Positions 9,435-18,559 of a stretch of DNA of 64,000 bases are shown one piece after another. The notes under the pieces are model-generated. The model searched no databases. It worked only from the letters and a program-made list of their open reading frames with translations, and had not been told where the DNA came from. Source of the stretch: Alpinimonas psychrophila (GTDB lineage Bacteria; Actinomycetota; Actinomycetes; Actinomycetales; Microbacteriaceae); the NCBI RefSeq assembly GCF_014137865.1, contig NZ_JACGWU010000001.1:496001-560000 (forward strand), given 5' to 3'. The translations under genes and the position numbers were made by a program. Positions within the stretch are counted from its first letter, which is position 1, and each line of letters opens with the position of its first letter.

Positions 9435-10676
9435 CTAGTTCGGGACGAGTTCGTCTGTGCCCTGCTCTGCATCCGCAGGAGTTGGAAGCGGCTTTGTTGC
9501 CTTATTGACGGAAATGCCTGCGGCAATCAACGCCACCGGAATCGCGAAGGCGACGAAAAGCCCCAGGTACTGACCGATTCCGCCGAGCATCGGTGGGATT
9601 GCCAGGCTGCCGAAGTTGCCGCTGACGTAGACCATGCTGACGCGGGGAGGTGCGAGGCGGGGATCATCTGTTATCGAGGCAATGCAGAGCGGGAAGCCGA
9701 GGGAACACCCCAAACCCCAGAGGGCAGCACCGAGGTAGGGGAGGTTGATGACATTGGTCAACATGACGATAACGATTCCGGATGCGGCAATCACGGCAAT
9801 CACGAGGAGCACCCGCGAACGGCCATAGCGGTCGACGAAGATGCCACCACCGAGCCGCCCAACGGCCATGAACGCGACAAAGACGGTGAAACACGCGGCC
9901 GCCGCTGCGGGCGTAAGGCCCGCATCGACCAGCGAGATGGGGAGCCAGGTGGCCGCCGTTCCCTCGGCAAGTGTGAAACTGAGACCGATGAGAGCCACGC
10001 GCAGGGTGCGCGGCTCACGCCACACCGCGAGGCGTTCCTTTTTTGAGGGAATGGTGCGAATTTCCATGGTTGACATATCGGCATGTTGGCGAAGGCCGGA
10101 ATCATTAGGGATAAAAGACGCGGCAACGACGGAAGCCACGATGGAAATGACCGCCATGGCCGAGAATTGAACCGCGACACCGACCCCCAAGACAATCGAA
10201 ATGGTCCCTAAGCCGGCACCAATGAGTGTGCCAAAACTGAAAGATCCGTGAAGCGAGGGAAGGAGGCTCCGGGTGGATCTACTGTCGAGCATTGCGCCCT
10301 CAATATTGCTGGCAATACCACCGGCGCCCATAGAGGCGCCATACAAAAAGGCTGCCACGATAGAGAGCACAAGATTGTGCTGGATCGCCGCAAAGCCGAG
10401 CACGGGGAGGACCGCGGCGGCCACGATGAAGCTCAAAACAATTGACTTTCGGGCCCCAAAAAGCGGGACGGCCGTGTTTCCCAAAAGAAGGCCGGCCAAT
10501 GAACCAATAGCAAGGATGAGGGCGAAGAGACCCATTTGGCCCGTATTGAGCGACAGGAGCTGCTGAATCTCTGGCGTGCGACTCACCCAGGTCGCAAAGA
10601 AAACTCCTTGAATGCCAAAGGAGGTAAAAATGGCCCAGTACCACGCTCGGTTGCTGGGTCGTTTGGGGGAGGTCAC
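9435..10676 (-). CDS. MFS transporter
   Basis: Major facilitator protein with 12 hydrophobic segments (413 residues) and an N-terminus TSFGIQGVFFATWVSRTPEI typical of the YbjJ-like group. A charged cytoplasmic loop lies in the middle (about residues 195-225). GTG start at 10676. The transported substrate cannot be read from the sequence. It leads a likely two-gene unit with the VOC protein. Confidence 0.88.
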   Translation of the reverse strand: MTSPKRPSNRAWYWAIFTSFGIQGVFFATWVSRTPEIQQLLSLNTGQMGLFALILAIGSLAGLLLGNTAVPLFGARKSIVLSFIVAAAVLPVLGFAAIQHNLVLSIVAAFLYGASMGAGGIASNIEGAMLDSRSTRSLLPSLHGSFSFGTLIGAGLGTISIVLGVGVAVQFSAMAVISIVASVVAASFIPNDSGLRQHADMSTMEIRTIPSKKERLAVWREPRTLRVALIGLSFTLAEGTAATWLPISLVDAGLTPAAAAACFTVFVAFMAVGRLGGGIFVDRYGRSRVLLVIAVIAASGIVIVMLTNVINLPYLGAALWGLGCSLGFPLCIASITDDPRLAPPRVSMVYVSGNFGSLAIPPMLGGIGQYLGLFVAFAIPVALIAAGISVNKATKPLPTPADAEQGTDELVPN

Positions 10677-10824
10677 CGCATGAGTTTAGTTCCTTCACTT
10701 GACACCAAGAGAATGGTGGCGTGGTGCTCAGATGTTGGCCGCAATCCCGAAACTGGGTGCATGTTCAGGGCGACCTGTTAGCGTCAATGTGCGTAAGTTT
10801 TTTTACGAAGGGAAGAGGCGTTGC

Positions 10825-11298
10825 ATGGTTGAATTTTTCGTGGCCTATGGCTGGATATTCTGGCTTGGCCTCATTCTCCTGTTTCTCACCATTGAGATGT
10901 TCACGCTCGACTTCACCTTTCTGATGATCGGGATCGGAAGCGTAGGAGGTCTCCTTTCTTCTCTGGTGGGCGCGCCGTGGTTTGTGCAGGTTCTTTTGGC
11001 CGCCGTGGTGAGTACCCTCCTCATCTTTACCCTCCGCCCGCCACTGTTGCGACGACTTCGGCGGAACGCTGATCCTGTGCAAAGCAACATTGCTGCTCTG
11101 ATCGGTCTGGGCGGCGCGGTCGTGGCCGCGATGTCGCTTGATGGTGGTCAGGTCAAGCTCGTCAACGGGGAAACGTGGACAGCCAAGCTTTCCCCCACGA
11201 TCGAAGCACAGGAACTCGGCCTCGGCGAACGTGTCGTCGTCGTAGAAATTGAGGGAGCGACGGCACTCGTCGTCCCAGAAGAAAGGACAACCCAATGA
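10825..11298 (+). CDS. NfeD-family membrane protein
   Basis: Short NfeD-like protein (157 residues): MVEFFVAYGWIFWLGL, two or three membrane helices (about 7-80), then an OB-fold-like tail (about residues 90-155: IAALIGLGGAVVAAMSLDGG ... VVVVEIEGATALV). Such proteins are partners of SPFH/stomatin proteins in membrane domains. The stop overlaps the SPFH start by 4 nt (ATGA), so the pair is translationally coupled. The ATG at 10825 follows GGGAAGAGG; an in-frame start at 10699 would add a non-membrane leader of unlike composition. Confidence 0.9.
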   Translation: MVEFFVAYGWIFWLGLILLFLTIEMFTLDFTFLMIGIGSVGGLLSSLVGAPWFVQVLLAAVVSTLLIFTLRPPLLRRLRRNADPVQSNIAALIGLGGAVVAAMSLDGGQVKLVNGETWTAKLSPTIEAQELGLGERVVVVEIEGATALVVPEERTTQ

Positions 11299-12197
11299 AC
11301 GTGGACGTTATCGGACAGATCGTCGTAGCGGTGATTGTTATCGTCGTCGTGATCTTCGTGTTGGTGATTCTGGCGCGCTCCATCCGCATCATTCCCCAGG
11401 CTTCGGCTGGAATAGTTGAGAGACTTGGGGCATATCAGACGACCCTGACGCCGGGCTTGAAGATACTGATTCCCTTTATCGACCGGCTTCGCCCGTTGAT
11501 CGACATGCGGGAACAGGTCGTCTCTTTCCCGCCTCAGCCGGTGATTACTGAGGATAACCTCGTTGTCTCCATCGATACTGTGGTGTTCTTTCAAGTAACA
11601 GATGCCCGGGCCGCCACCTACGAGATCGCCAACTATCTTGGTGCCGTTGAACAATTGGCCACCACCACCCTTCGTAACGTCGTGGGTGGGCTGAATCTCG
11701 AGCAGGCTTTGACCTCTCGAGATGAAATCAATGGCAAGCTGCGCATCGTGCTGGATGAGGCAACCGGCAAATGGGGAATTCGCGTCGGCCGCGTGGAGCT
11801 AAAGGCGATTGACCCACCCGCATCCATTCAAGATTCGATGGAAAAGCAGATGCGTGCTGAGCGCGAGCGCCGAGCCGTTATTTTGACCGCAGAGGGAACG
11901 AAGCAGGCTGCAATCCTCGAAGCCGAAGGTTTTCGTCAAGGAGTCATTTTGCGGGCCGAGGGTGATGCCAAGGCTGCCGTTCTTCGTGCCGATGGTGAGG
12001 CTCAGGCCATCTCCACGGTGTTCGAGGCCATTCACCGCGGCGAACCCGACCAGCTCCTGCTGGCCTACCAGTATCTCCAGGTACTGCCCAAGCTGGCCGA
12101 AGGTACGGCCAACAAGCTCTGGATCATCCCGAGCGAACTCACAGAAGCCCTCAAGGGCATCGGGGGAGCCCTCGGCGGTCGCAAGGAGTCTGCCTAG
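11295..12197 (+). CDS. SPFH/band 7 (stomatin/QmcA-like) protein
   Basis: Membrane-anchored band-7 protein (300 residues). An N-terminal helix (about 5-28), then the SPFH domain (GIVERLGAYQTTLTPGLKIL ... SIDTVVFFQVTDA), then an Ala/Glu-rich coiled-coil region (about 185-245: MRAERERRAVILTAEGTKQA). It likely oligomerises in functional membrane microdomains or controls membrane protease quality control, by analogy with QmcA/stomatins. Coupled to the upstream NfeD gene. Confidence 0.95.
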   Translation: MNVDVIGQIVVAVIVIVVVIFVLVILARSIRIIPQASAGIVERLGAYQTTLTPGLKILIPFIDRLRPLIDMREQVVSFPPQPVITEDNLVVSIDTVVFFQVTDARAATYEIANYLGAVEQLATTTLRNVVGGLNLEQALTSRDEINGKLRIVLDEATGKWGIRVGRVELKAIDPPASIQDSMEKQMRAERERRAVILTAEGTKQAAILEAEGFRQGVILRAEGDAKAAVLRADGEAQAISTVFEAIHRGEPDQLLLAYQYLQVLPKLAEGTANKLWIIPSELTEALKGIGGALGGRKESA

Positions 12198-12208
12198 CGC
12201 TAAAAACC

Positions 12209-12310
12209 ATGGAGCTCTTGGCATTGCGCGTGCTTACAGGCTCGCTTGTGACTCTTGAACCGCTCTCAACGTCTCGTTCGGGCGTGGCTCACCGGGAGTG
12301 GATACGCTAA
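12209..12310 (+). pseudogene. Remnant of the 5' end of a GNAT acetyltransferase gene
   Basis: A 33-codon open frame (MELLALRVLTGSLVTLEPLS...) 11 nt after the SPFH stop. Its first 60 nt match the first 60 nt of the intact GNAT gene at 13727 at about 52 positions; after that similarity stops and the frame closes at TAA 12308-12310. It is best read as a truncated duplicate of the GNAT start region. The DNA glycosylase gene begins 4 nt later. Confidence 0.75.
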
Positions 12311-12314
12311 TTAA

Positions 12315-12992
12315 ATGATGGTGCCGGATGGATTTCATCAAGCGAACCGAGAGTTCTTTGCCCGGGAGGTGCTCGATGTCGCGCCCGAAATTCTCGGCTG
12401 CATCCTTCAACGCACCGATGACGATGGCACTGTGACCATTCGAATTACCGAGGTCGAGGCGTATGCGGGTGAACGCGACCCCGGCGCGCACACGTATCGG
12501 GGCAAGACGAATCGAAATAAGACAATGTTCGGTCCCGCCGGGCACCTCTACTGTTACTTCACCTACGGAATGCACCACGCGCTGAACCTCGTCGCCGGAC
12601 AACCAGACCAGCCATATGGTTGTCTTATCAGGGCAGGAGACGTGGTGGGAGGTACCGTCATCGCCCGCAGCCGGCGAGAAAGCAGACCGCGGAAGGTTCC
12701 TCTCCTCAATAGCAGTTTGGCGCGGGGCCCCGGTTGCGTTGCCCAATGCTTCGGGGCAACCCTGACGAACGACGGTGATGATCTTTTCGGCGGACAGTGG
12801 AAGTTTTTCGTTCCGGATGACGGTGTGGTACTACCTCATCGGACCGGACCACGCGTTGGCGTCAGCGGGCCCGGCGGCAATGCGGCGGAATTCCCCTGGC
12901 GATACTGGTTAGCTGATGCGTCATCCGTCTCCGCCTATAAACCTGCCCGCCCGCCATCGGCGCACCATCTTGCCCCAGATCCGGATTTGTAG
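12315..12992 (+). CDS. DNA-3-methyladenine glycosylase, Mpg/AAG family
   Basis: Base-excision repair enzyme that removes alkylated purines from DNA (225 residues). Family marks are LGCILQR near the N-terminus, the ITEVEAYAGERDPGAHTYRG catalytic region, TMFGPAGHLYCYFTYGMHH and LIRAG, with the RGPG motif at about 137-140. Start ATG at 12315; a second ATG follows at once (MMVPDGF), so the start is uncertain by one codon. It is convergent with the DUF488 gene and is bracketed by the GNAT remnant and the intact GNAT gene. Confidence 0.93.
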   Translation: MMVPDGFHQANREFFAREVLDVAPEILGCILQRTDDDGTVTIRITEVEAYAGERDPGAHTYRGKTNRNKTMFGPAGHLYCYFTYGMHHALNLVAGQPDQPYGCLIRAGDVVGGTVIARSRRESRPRKVPLLNSSLARGPGCVAQCFGATLTNDGDDLFGGQWKFFVPDDGVVLPHRTGPRVGVSGPGGNAAEFPWRYWLADASSVSAYKPARPPSAHHLAPDPDL

Positions 12993-13001
12993 CCACGTTG
13001 A

Positions 13002-13535
13002 TTAATCTTCCGCTGGGTACCAGACGCGGTCACCATCGACCTTCGCGAAGCTGGTCATGGTGTGTGGCGTGGTCGAGGTAAGGCTCATAATGTCGGCAAC
13101 CTGCAGGCCGCGAGCAAGCAACGCGTCTCCGATCAGCGATCGGTGACAACGCCATGGCACGGCTTCGGCACACATGATCGCCACCGTCTGCTTCTTCGCC
13201 AACACAATCAACTCACCGACGCCGGCAACGAACTCTGGGGTTTGCATGTAGTCGGCGTAGTTGCGAAAGCTTCTGTTACGCCACGCTCCGTTGATCGTCG
13301 CTGCTGCCGCCGGAGTGTGCCGTAACCCGCCGAGCTCTGGGAGTCGCTGATAGTCAATACCTGCCTTCGGCATGCTTTTGACGAGTTCATGTTCCCCGAA
13401 TTGCGGGTTGTGCCGAGACCCGGGAACGGTGCGCACATCGATGAGGCGTTCGATACCATTTGCTTTCAACATTCCGACGAACTCATCAATCGGATGAGTC
13501 GAATGCCCAATCGTGTACACGCTGGTTCCAGCCAT
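13002..13535 (-). CDS. DUF488 family protein
   Basis: Small soluble protein (177 residues) with the DUF488 signature: TIGHSTHPIDEF, IDVRTVPGSRHNPQF, and AIMCAEAVPWRCHRSLIGDA. The Cys/Arg residues in the last block are the conserved core of this family, whose biochemical role is not established. The stop lies 10 nt from the AAG stop in convergent orientation. Confidence 0.9.
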   Translation of the reverse strand: MAGTSVYTIGHSTHPIDEFVGMLKANGIERLIDVRTVPGSRHNPQFGEHELVKSMPKAGIDYQRLPELGGLRHTPAAAATINGAWRNRSFRNYADYMQTPEFVAGVGELIVLAKKQTVAIMCAEAVPWRCHRSLIGDALLARGLQVADIMSLTSTTPHTMTSFAKVDGDRVWYPAED

Positions 13536-13726
13536 GCTCCTATTGAACCTTATGTGCTGACGGAAGCCCCTGAACGAACGGAGGAAGTAAGCGACCGATA
13601 TTGTCCGATTCCGACCATTCTCACCAAGCTGAATCTCATTTCACGACTGCAAATTGCCTCGTTCGCTTACGAAACTGGGCTGCTGAGGTGATCGTGGCAG
13701 TGTCCAAGACGGCGTAGCGTTACCTC

Positions 13727-14332
13727 ATGGAACTCTTGGCATCGCCCATGCTCACAGGTTCGATTGTGACTCTTGAACCGCTCTCGCATGATCACGTTGA
13801 TGACCTGCGGGAGGCAGCGGGGGAGGGGGAGCTGTGGCGGGCGTGGTACACGTCGATACCGCATCCGGATGCGATGGCCGCCGAGGTTGAACGTCGGCTA
13901 AGCCTTCATGATCAGGGCCAGATGTTGCCCTGGGCCACCCGCCTCGCGTCGACGGGCCGAATTGTCGGAATGACGACCTTTATGAACCCTCAGACAGATT
14001 CACCGCGATTAGAAATCGGCTACACCTGGCTCGCGACAAGTGCGCAAGGGACAGGGGCGAATAGGGAGGCCAAGCTACTCCAGCTAACCTATGCTTTCGA
14101 CGAATTGGAATGCATCGCTGTGGAGTTTCGCACTCACTGGCATAATCGACAATCACGCACAGCGATAGCAGCGCTCGGGGCGAAGCAGGACGGAATCATT
14201 CGCAATCACTCGGTTGGTCCTGCCGGCGCGCTTCGAGACACCGTCGTGTTCTCAATCATCGCCAGCGAGTGGCCGGCCGTGCGTGTTGGGCTCGAATACT
14301 CATTGGCTTCGCGAGGTCGTTCGTCTCAATAG
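13727..14332 (+). CDS. GNAT N-acetyltransferase (RimJ/RimL-like)
   Basis: Acetyl-CoA-dependent N-acyltransferase of the RimJ/RimL-like group (201 residues). It has the N-terminal GSIVTLEPLSHDHVDDL, the central IGYTWLATSAQGTGANREAK acetyl-CoA loop region, and FRTHWHNRQSRTAIAALGAK. The acceptor is unknown. The last seven codons and the stop lie within the left part of an accessory-region repeat (14313-14484). Its 5' end has a truncated second copy at 12209. Confidence 0.9.
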   Translation: MELLASPMLTGSIVTLEPLSHDHVDDLREAAGEGELWRAWYTSIPHPDAMAAEVERRLSLHDQGQMLPWATRLASTGRIVGMTTFMNPQTDSPRLEIGYTWLATSAQGTGANREAKLLQLTYAFDELECIAVEFRTHWHNRQSRTAIAALGAKQDGIIRNHSVGPAGALRDTVVFSIIASEWPAVRVGLEYSLASRGRSSQ

Positions 14333-14484
14333 GTTCACTGCTTGTGGCGTCATTACTTACGCTCCGTCGCGAGAAGTAGCCGTGCAGGCGGCAATCACTC
14401 GGTTGGATTAAGCAGCTGGGGAGCACTAACGCTGATCGGCCGCTTCGAATTCCGCGACAGTATCCTTTGTACCTCGCGGGGATC
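14313..14484 (+). repeat. Accessory-region repeat, copy A (longest)
   Basis: About 172 bp. The left part (14313-14360) matches copy C (25604-25651), for example GGTTCACTGCTTGTGGCGTC against GGATTCACTGCTTGTGAGGT. The right part (14350-14484) matches copy B (24819-24944), with GCGAGAAGTAG, GTGCAGGCGGCA, ATTAAG, and GCTGAT...GCGCTTC/CCGCTTC...ATTCCGCG. CTAACGCTGA is shared by all three. It begins within the last codons of the GNAT gene. No terminal palindrome is evident. Confidence 0.8.
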
Positions 14485-14875
14485 AGGCCAGGCGGTGGTC
14501 GTGTTTGGTGAATGTACCGGTTAGACACCCTTCACCGGGCATTTTCTCGGGCGGGTGTTACGGGAATCGGGCGTCCGCGGAACCATGCGGACCGTCTTCC
14601 GGGGTCTTTGGCCATTCGCGTGTCCCGCTGATCGTCCCTTATATGGATACCCAGCCGATAGATTCGGCCACAGTGAAGTCAATCAAATCGACAGCAGTCG
14701 CTACCGTCCGGTGGCATTCGACTGATCTATAGCGGTCGGCTTTCATGTCGTCGGCAGCGTTGAGCGCTGACTCTAAATCGTTGACCGCAGTCGCCGCATC
14801 GAAGTCAGCCACGGCCAGTGTTGATGCCTGGCTGCACGCGGCGTGGTCAGATCCGACCCGTATCAACCAATTATT
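14485..14875. other. Gap without a convincing gene
   Basis: About 390 bases between repeat copy A and the broken hydrolase gene. A minus-strand frame (14639-14866, TTG start, 75 residues) has a protein-like composition but no recognisable domain or ribosome site, and is not called. No terminator or RNA gene was seen. Confidence 0.5.
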
Positions 14876-15855
14876 ATGCAGATGACAAAGTCCGAGATTG
14901 GGTACCGCTGGACTGTACGAATTGTGGCAATTTTAGGGGTGATCGTTGCCGCGGGTGCCGCCTTCGCCACCGGGCCAATGTTGATTCACGGACATCCGGC
15001 CTATCTCATCTTGCTGGCCGCGGCTTTCGTCATCAGCGTGACGGTGGGCGTGCGGTCGTGGCGGCTACCTGCGTCGCGTAAATCTGCTAGCTGGGGGCGC
15101 AGAGTGGTGCAAGGGATGCTGATTGGCGCGAGTGTTCTGATGATCGCGGTGATTGCCTGGCTGGTACCGTCGACAGCTGAAGCTCCTGCGCTGGCTGCAA
15201 TGACGTCCGACCGCACCGTTACTGTGACGGAGAACTCCACCGAAATTGTGTTGAAGCCGACCGGACCCGAGAGCCCGGTTGGGGTTTTCTTTCAGCCCGG
15301 CGCTCGTTTTGACGCTCGCGCCTATTCCGCGATTCTTCGCCCCCTGGCCGAGGCGGGGCATCTGGTGGTTATCACCAAGCAGCCGTTTGGAATCGCTTTT
15401 CTGTCGACCGGAGCGTTTGCGGCTGCCCGAGCCGAACATCATCCGGTCACACGGTGGGTGGTCGGCGGTCACTCCCTTGGTGGGCTGGTGGTCACTCCCT
15501 TGGTGGGCTGGTGGCGGCCACGGACGCTGAAACGTATGCCATGTCCGATCGTGATCCAGTCGTCGGGTTGCTATTTTTTGCCTCCTATCCAGCAACGAAT
15601 ATCAGTCACGTGAATGTCAAGGTGTTGTCGATCTCGGGGTCGAAAGATGGCCTTTCCACCCCCGCGAAAGTTAAGGCGTCGAAGCCGACACTTCCGGCCA
15701 CTGCCAGCTACCTTGAGGTGGAAGGCGGGGTTCACGCGTTCTTCGGGGATTACGGGCCGCAGGACGGAGACGGTAAACCTGCTATTAGTCATGAACAGGC
15801 TCGGGCTCAAATCTCCGCAGCAAGCGTCGAATTTGTGAACGGGCTTAGCGGCTAA
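14876..15855 (+). pseudogene. Alpha/beta hydrolase with membrane N-terminus, frameshifted
   Basis: The first part (14876 to about 15490) encodes three hydrophobic segments and the start of an alpha/beta hydrolase fold up to VVGGHSLGGLV, the nucleophile elbow with catalytic Ser. The rest continues in another frame from about 15491 (GHSLGGLVAATDAE ... LLFFASYP ... ISGSKDGLSTPAKVKA ... VEGGVHAFFGDYG), with the expected Asp and His regions, to TAA at 15855. The break is a 23-bp exact tandem duplication (15468-15513), which shifts the frame by two. Removing one copy restores a single protein of about 320 residues. The start (14876 or 14882) is uncertain. Confidence 0.85.
15468..15513. repeat. 23-bp exact tandem duplication
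   Basis: Two identical units (15468-15490 and 15491-15513) beginning GTCACTCCCTTGGTGGGCTG. The unit encodes the hydrolase nucleophile elbow. Being 23 bp, the extra copy puts the gene out of frame. Confidence 0.95.
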
Positions 15856-15991
15856 TCGATCCGACACGCTGCGCAGAATTTTACCGGCGAGAAGGTAGGG
15901 CACTTTTCGGCCGTTACAGAGCGCAGGACGGCAACTAATATTAAAGCGTTCAGCGAAATTCGTAACGCGACCCCGTGATAAGAGGCCAGAC

Positions 15992-16639
15992 GTGAAATAT
16001 CTTGTACCTGCTCTGCGAAGCTCTGTCGCACTTCTGGGTCTAGCTGCAATTGTGTCGACATTCTTCGACACTGCCACCCGGGCGACGATCAACCCTTTCA
16101 ACTTTTTCGGGTTTTTCACCATGCAAAGCAACATCATTTTGGTTGTCGTGTTACTTATCGCGGCTGCTGTTTCCCTGTCCGGAAAAAGCCAATCCGAGGG
16201 TGTGATACTCGCGCGTGGATGCGCCACCACGTACATAGCAATAACCGGCGTCGTTTACAGCATTTTGTTGGCTGGACAAGAAGGCGGCGTGACTCTCGCC
16301 TGGGCCAACACTGCGCTGCACGTGATCCTGCCCTTGTATGCCGCCCTGGATTGGGTGATCTTCAGCGACCGCAGCCCCCTCCCGTGGAACAAACTGTGGG
16401 TTGCGCTCATCTACCCGGTCGTTTGGATAATCGTCGTTCTCATCCGCGGCGCAACCGACGGATGGGTGCCCTACCCGTTCCTGAACCCCGCACAAGGTTA
16501 CGGTGTCGTCGCGCTTTTCGCTCTGGCTATTGCGGTTGCTGCCGTCGTGTTCGCGGTGGTTATTTGGGCTGTGAGCCGAATACAGCTTCTGCAGGTGTCA
16601 CGCTCGGCTGAGGAAAGCGCATCCCTCAACGCACGATGA
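15992..16639 (+). CDS. Pr6Pr-like integral membrane protein
   Basis: Six hydrophobic segments in 215 residues. It has the Pr6Pr-family marks FFTMQSNIILVVVLL near the second helix, a His/Pro in ALHVILPLYAALDW, and YPFLNPAQGYG before the last helix. Function of this family is not established. The start MKYLVPALRSSVALLG follows a weak GAGG-like site. It stands alone on its strand between two broken genes. Confidence 0.83.
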   Translation: MKYLVPALRSSVALLGLAAIVSTFFDTATRATINPFNFFGFFTMQSNIILVVVLLIAAAVSLSGKSQSEGVILARGCATTYIAITGVVYSILLAGQEGGVTLAWANTALHVILPLYAALDWVIFSDRSPLPWNKLWVALIYPVVWIIVVLIRGATDGWVPYPFLNPAQGYGVVALFALAIAVAAVVFAVVIWAVSRIQLLQVSRSAEESASLNAR

Positions 16640-17035
16640 AGCTGATTCGTTCGGAGCGCTTTGCCGCGTCTTCGTTCTTGTCCCCGCCGCGGTGTGCTTT
16701 CTTCTCGCAAACACCAGTGCAGACCCCGCGCCCGTACTCTTGCCGAATAGCCATCTGGCAATTGTGGGCACGCCGCTGAGGAGGCAAATCGATGGGCGCT
16801 CGGAGTGCGCAGCCGCCACACATGAGAGTCTCCCGTTTTGGTGATCCAGCCCTCAATCCTGGACTGGCCGGAGAAACACTCTGAACCGGATTTTCAGCAG
16901 CGTTCTTTCTGGTGAAAAGACAGGATTCAAGCCGAGAAGGTGCCCGGTCGACGTTCCGCATACGGACTGTGATTAGAAGATTGGTGATACTGCGGTGTAG
17001 TAGTCAAACTGGTCGCGAGGGAAGGTTTTCCAAGA
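16640..17035. other. Gap without a convincing gene
   Basis: About 400 bases. Open frames on both strands are Ser/Arg-rich without domains. The stretch lies between two damaged genes and may be decayed coding DNA, but no parent gene could be recognised. Confidence 0.5.
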
Positions 17036-17545
17036 ATGACGTCTTCGATCATGTTCAACACGACAGGGACCACGACGAATATTTTTTCCCGCGCACGTCA
17101 AGAGGTCCCGACGTTCTTATCGGCTGGGGCCGTCGTTCCGGCAGTTGACGGGACCGTCTTTTGGATCGAGAACATACGCGGCTACAGCACCGGATTGACG
17201 CTCCTGACCCAACTTATCGTGTCACCCGAGTTGTAGACTCGGCTCGGTCTCGAGGTGGGACCATCGCTCCCCGGATACCATCGCGCCGAGTTCGATCCAG
17301 CAGCGGAATTCATCGAAGTATGGATCGACACAGATGGAACAAGACGAACCAGTGCCAATGGCAGCCTCGTCTCAATCGGTGGAGGCGGGACACCTCGACT
17401 TATCCACGCGTCCTGGTGGGTTCCTGTTGCCCTCCCTCAGGAACTCACCATTGGGGTCTCCTGGCCGGCCGCGTCCCTCACCGGAGAAACCACAATCGAT
17501 ACATCCGGGTGGAAAGCCCTGCACAGCGACATCCTCACTCTCTGA
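17036..17545 (+). pseudogene. Actinobacterial conserved hypothetical gene with internal TAG
   Basis: The frame from ATG 17036 (good GGGAAGG site upstream) is closed by TAG at 17234-17236 and then continues in the same frame to TGA at 17545. Read through the TAG, it resembles a widespread actinobacterial family of about 170 residues: an early IENIRGYSTG block, a Gly-rich stretch (VSIGGGGTPR), and a C-terminal HASWWVPVALPQEL ... VSWPAASLTGETTIDTSGW block like the family's 'WPLPP...CEWPA' end. The family has no known function. An alternative is a downstream reinitiation at GTG 17255. Confidence 0.65.
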
Positions 17546-17746
17546 GCCCACCTGACGACTAAAGCCGCAGTTGACGATGCGCACAGGGTTCCCAAGTGAG
17601 GCAACCCGAGATGGGCGATTTCCTGCTCGAACTGCGTCGCGGAAAGTCCGACCGGTGGGCACGCAGGGGCGAAGTTGGACGTTCGGCTTCGTCGATATTG
17701 GCAAGCAACAGTGCTCGGTGTTCCGTTTCGCTTGCCAGGATGCGAG

Positions 17747-18262
17747 TTACGGAGCAGTCATCGGAGCAATTGCCAAGTCGACGCTTCCGAATGGGAATGG
17801 GTAATAGAAGGCATACGGCCCTGACGAACTCCATTCGGTGACAGGGATCAGCGCAAACCACACCTGCGCGATGACGATCGATACAGCGATGAGGATTCCG
17901 ACCACTGCCGTCGCGCGACCCAGAATTTGCATAGCAGCTTCTACGTCTGGCGCCTTCTTCAGTACCTTGGTGATCGCAAAGATAACGATGAAGGCGATGG
18001 CTGCGTAAACGATGGGGCTCGGTCCGAGCGTGAGAGTGACGCACATTGGTGCAGCACTTGTGGCTTTACCTGCGGCATCGATGAATCCGCCATCAGCGTC
18101 GAAGCCGCCAGGGCAGTACCCCTTACTGGCCCGCAGAAATAACGCATAGGCGATCCCAGAGGCGAGAGCCACGACGAGCAACCTACGGATGTGGGCCACG
18201 ATCGGCACGTAGGAATTCAAAACAAGATCTGAACCCAAGACGGGCGACTGTATTTGAGACAC
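17747..18262 (-). CDS. Conserved membrane protein, function unknown
   Basis: A 171-residue protein with three or four hydrophobic segments (about 26-45, 83-100, 115-135) and an extracellular-type loop with two Cys (YCPGGFDADGGFIDAAGKAT and PMCVTLTLGPSP). It resembles a hypothetical family seen in Microbacteriaceae, but no function is known. Start ATG at 18262. No partner gene on its strand nearby. Confidence 0.7.
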   Translation of the reverse strand: MSQIQSPVLGSDLVLNSYVPIVAHIRRLLVVALASGIAYALFLRASKGYCPGGFDADGGFIDAAGKATSAAPMCVTLTLGPSPIVYAAIAFIVIFAITKVLKKAPDVEAAMQILGRATAVVGILIAVSIVIAQVWFALIPVTEWSSSGPYAFYYPFPFGSVDLAIAPMTAP

Positions 18263-18559
18263 CGGTGCACCCCTTTTCTTTGATTGTTTGTCAACGATCG
18301 TCGTAACTGTGCGCCGTTGTCAAGAAGCTCGGCACTTAGCCGGTGATCGTGTTTCTCTAGCGGGGGTCTGTCGCAACGGAAATCGCGCGGCGATGCAACC
18401 AGGAACACCGTGGTGCGCATGACGTTCCCATCTGACACAAGGTGGGAGAGCTGGACAGCCTGGTGATGCGACTCGCAATCTGTCCCGTAGACCGTCCCGC
18501 TTGCGGGCGGCTCGTCGAGCGAACTATCTCGCCGTTAGATGCTTTTGGTCACGCCTTGG
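18263..18559. other. Gap with an 11-bp tandem repeat
   Basis: No gene seen. At 18545-18570 the unit TTGGTCACGCC is followed by TTGGTCACTCC and a partial third copy; this runs into the stop codon of the monooxygenase gene. Confidence 0.5.

Noticed and set aside
14639-14866. Minus-strand open frame of 75 residues
   Set aside because: Needs a TTG start without ribosome site; no domain or partner; could be chance.
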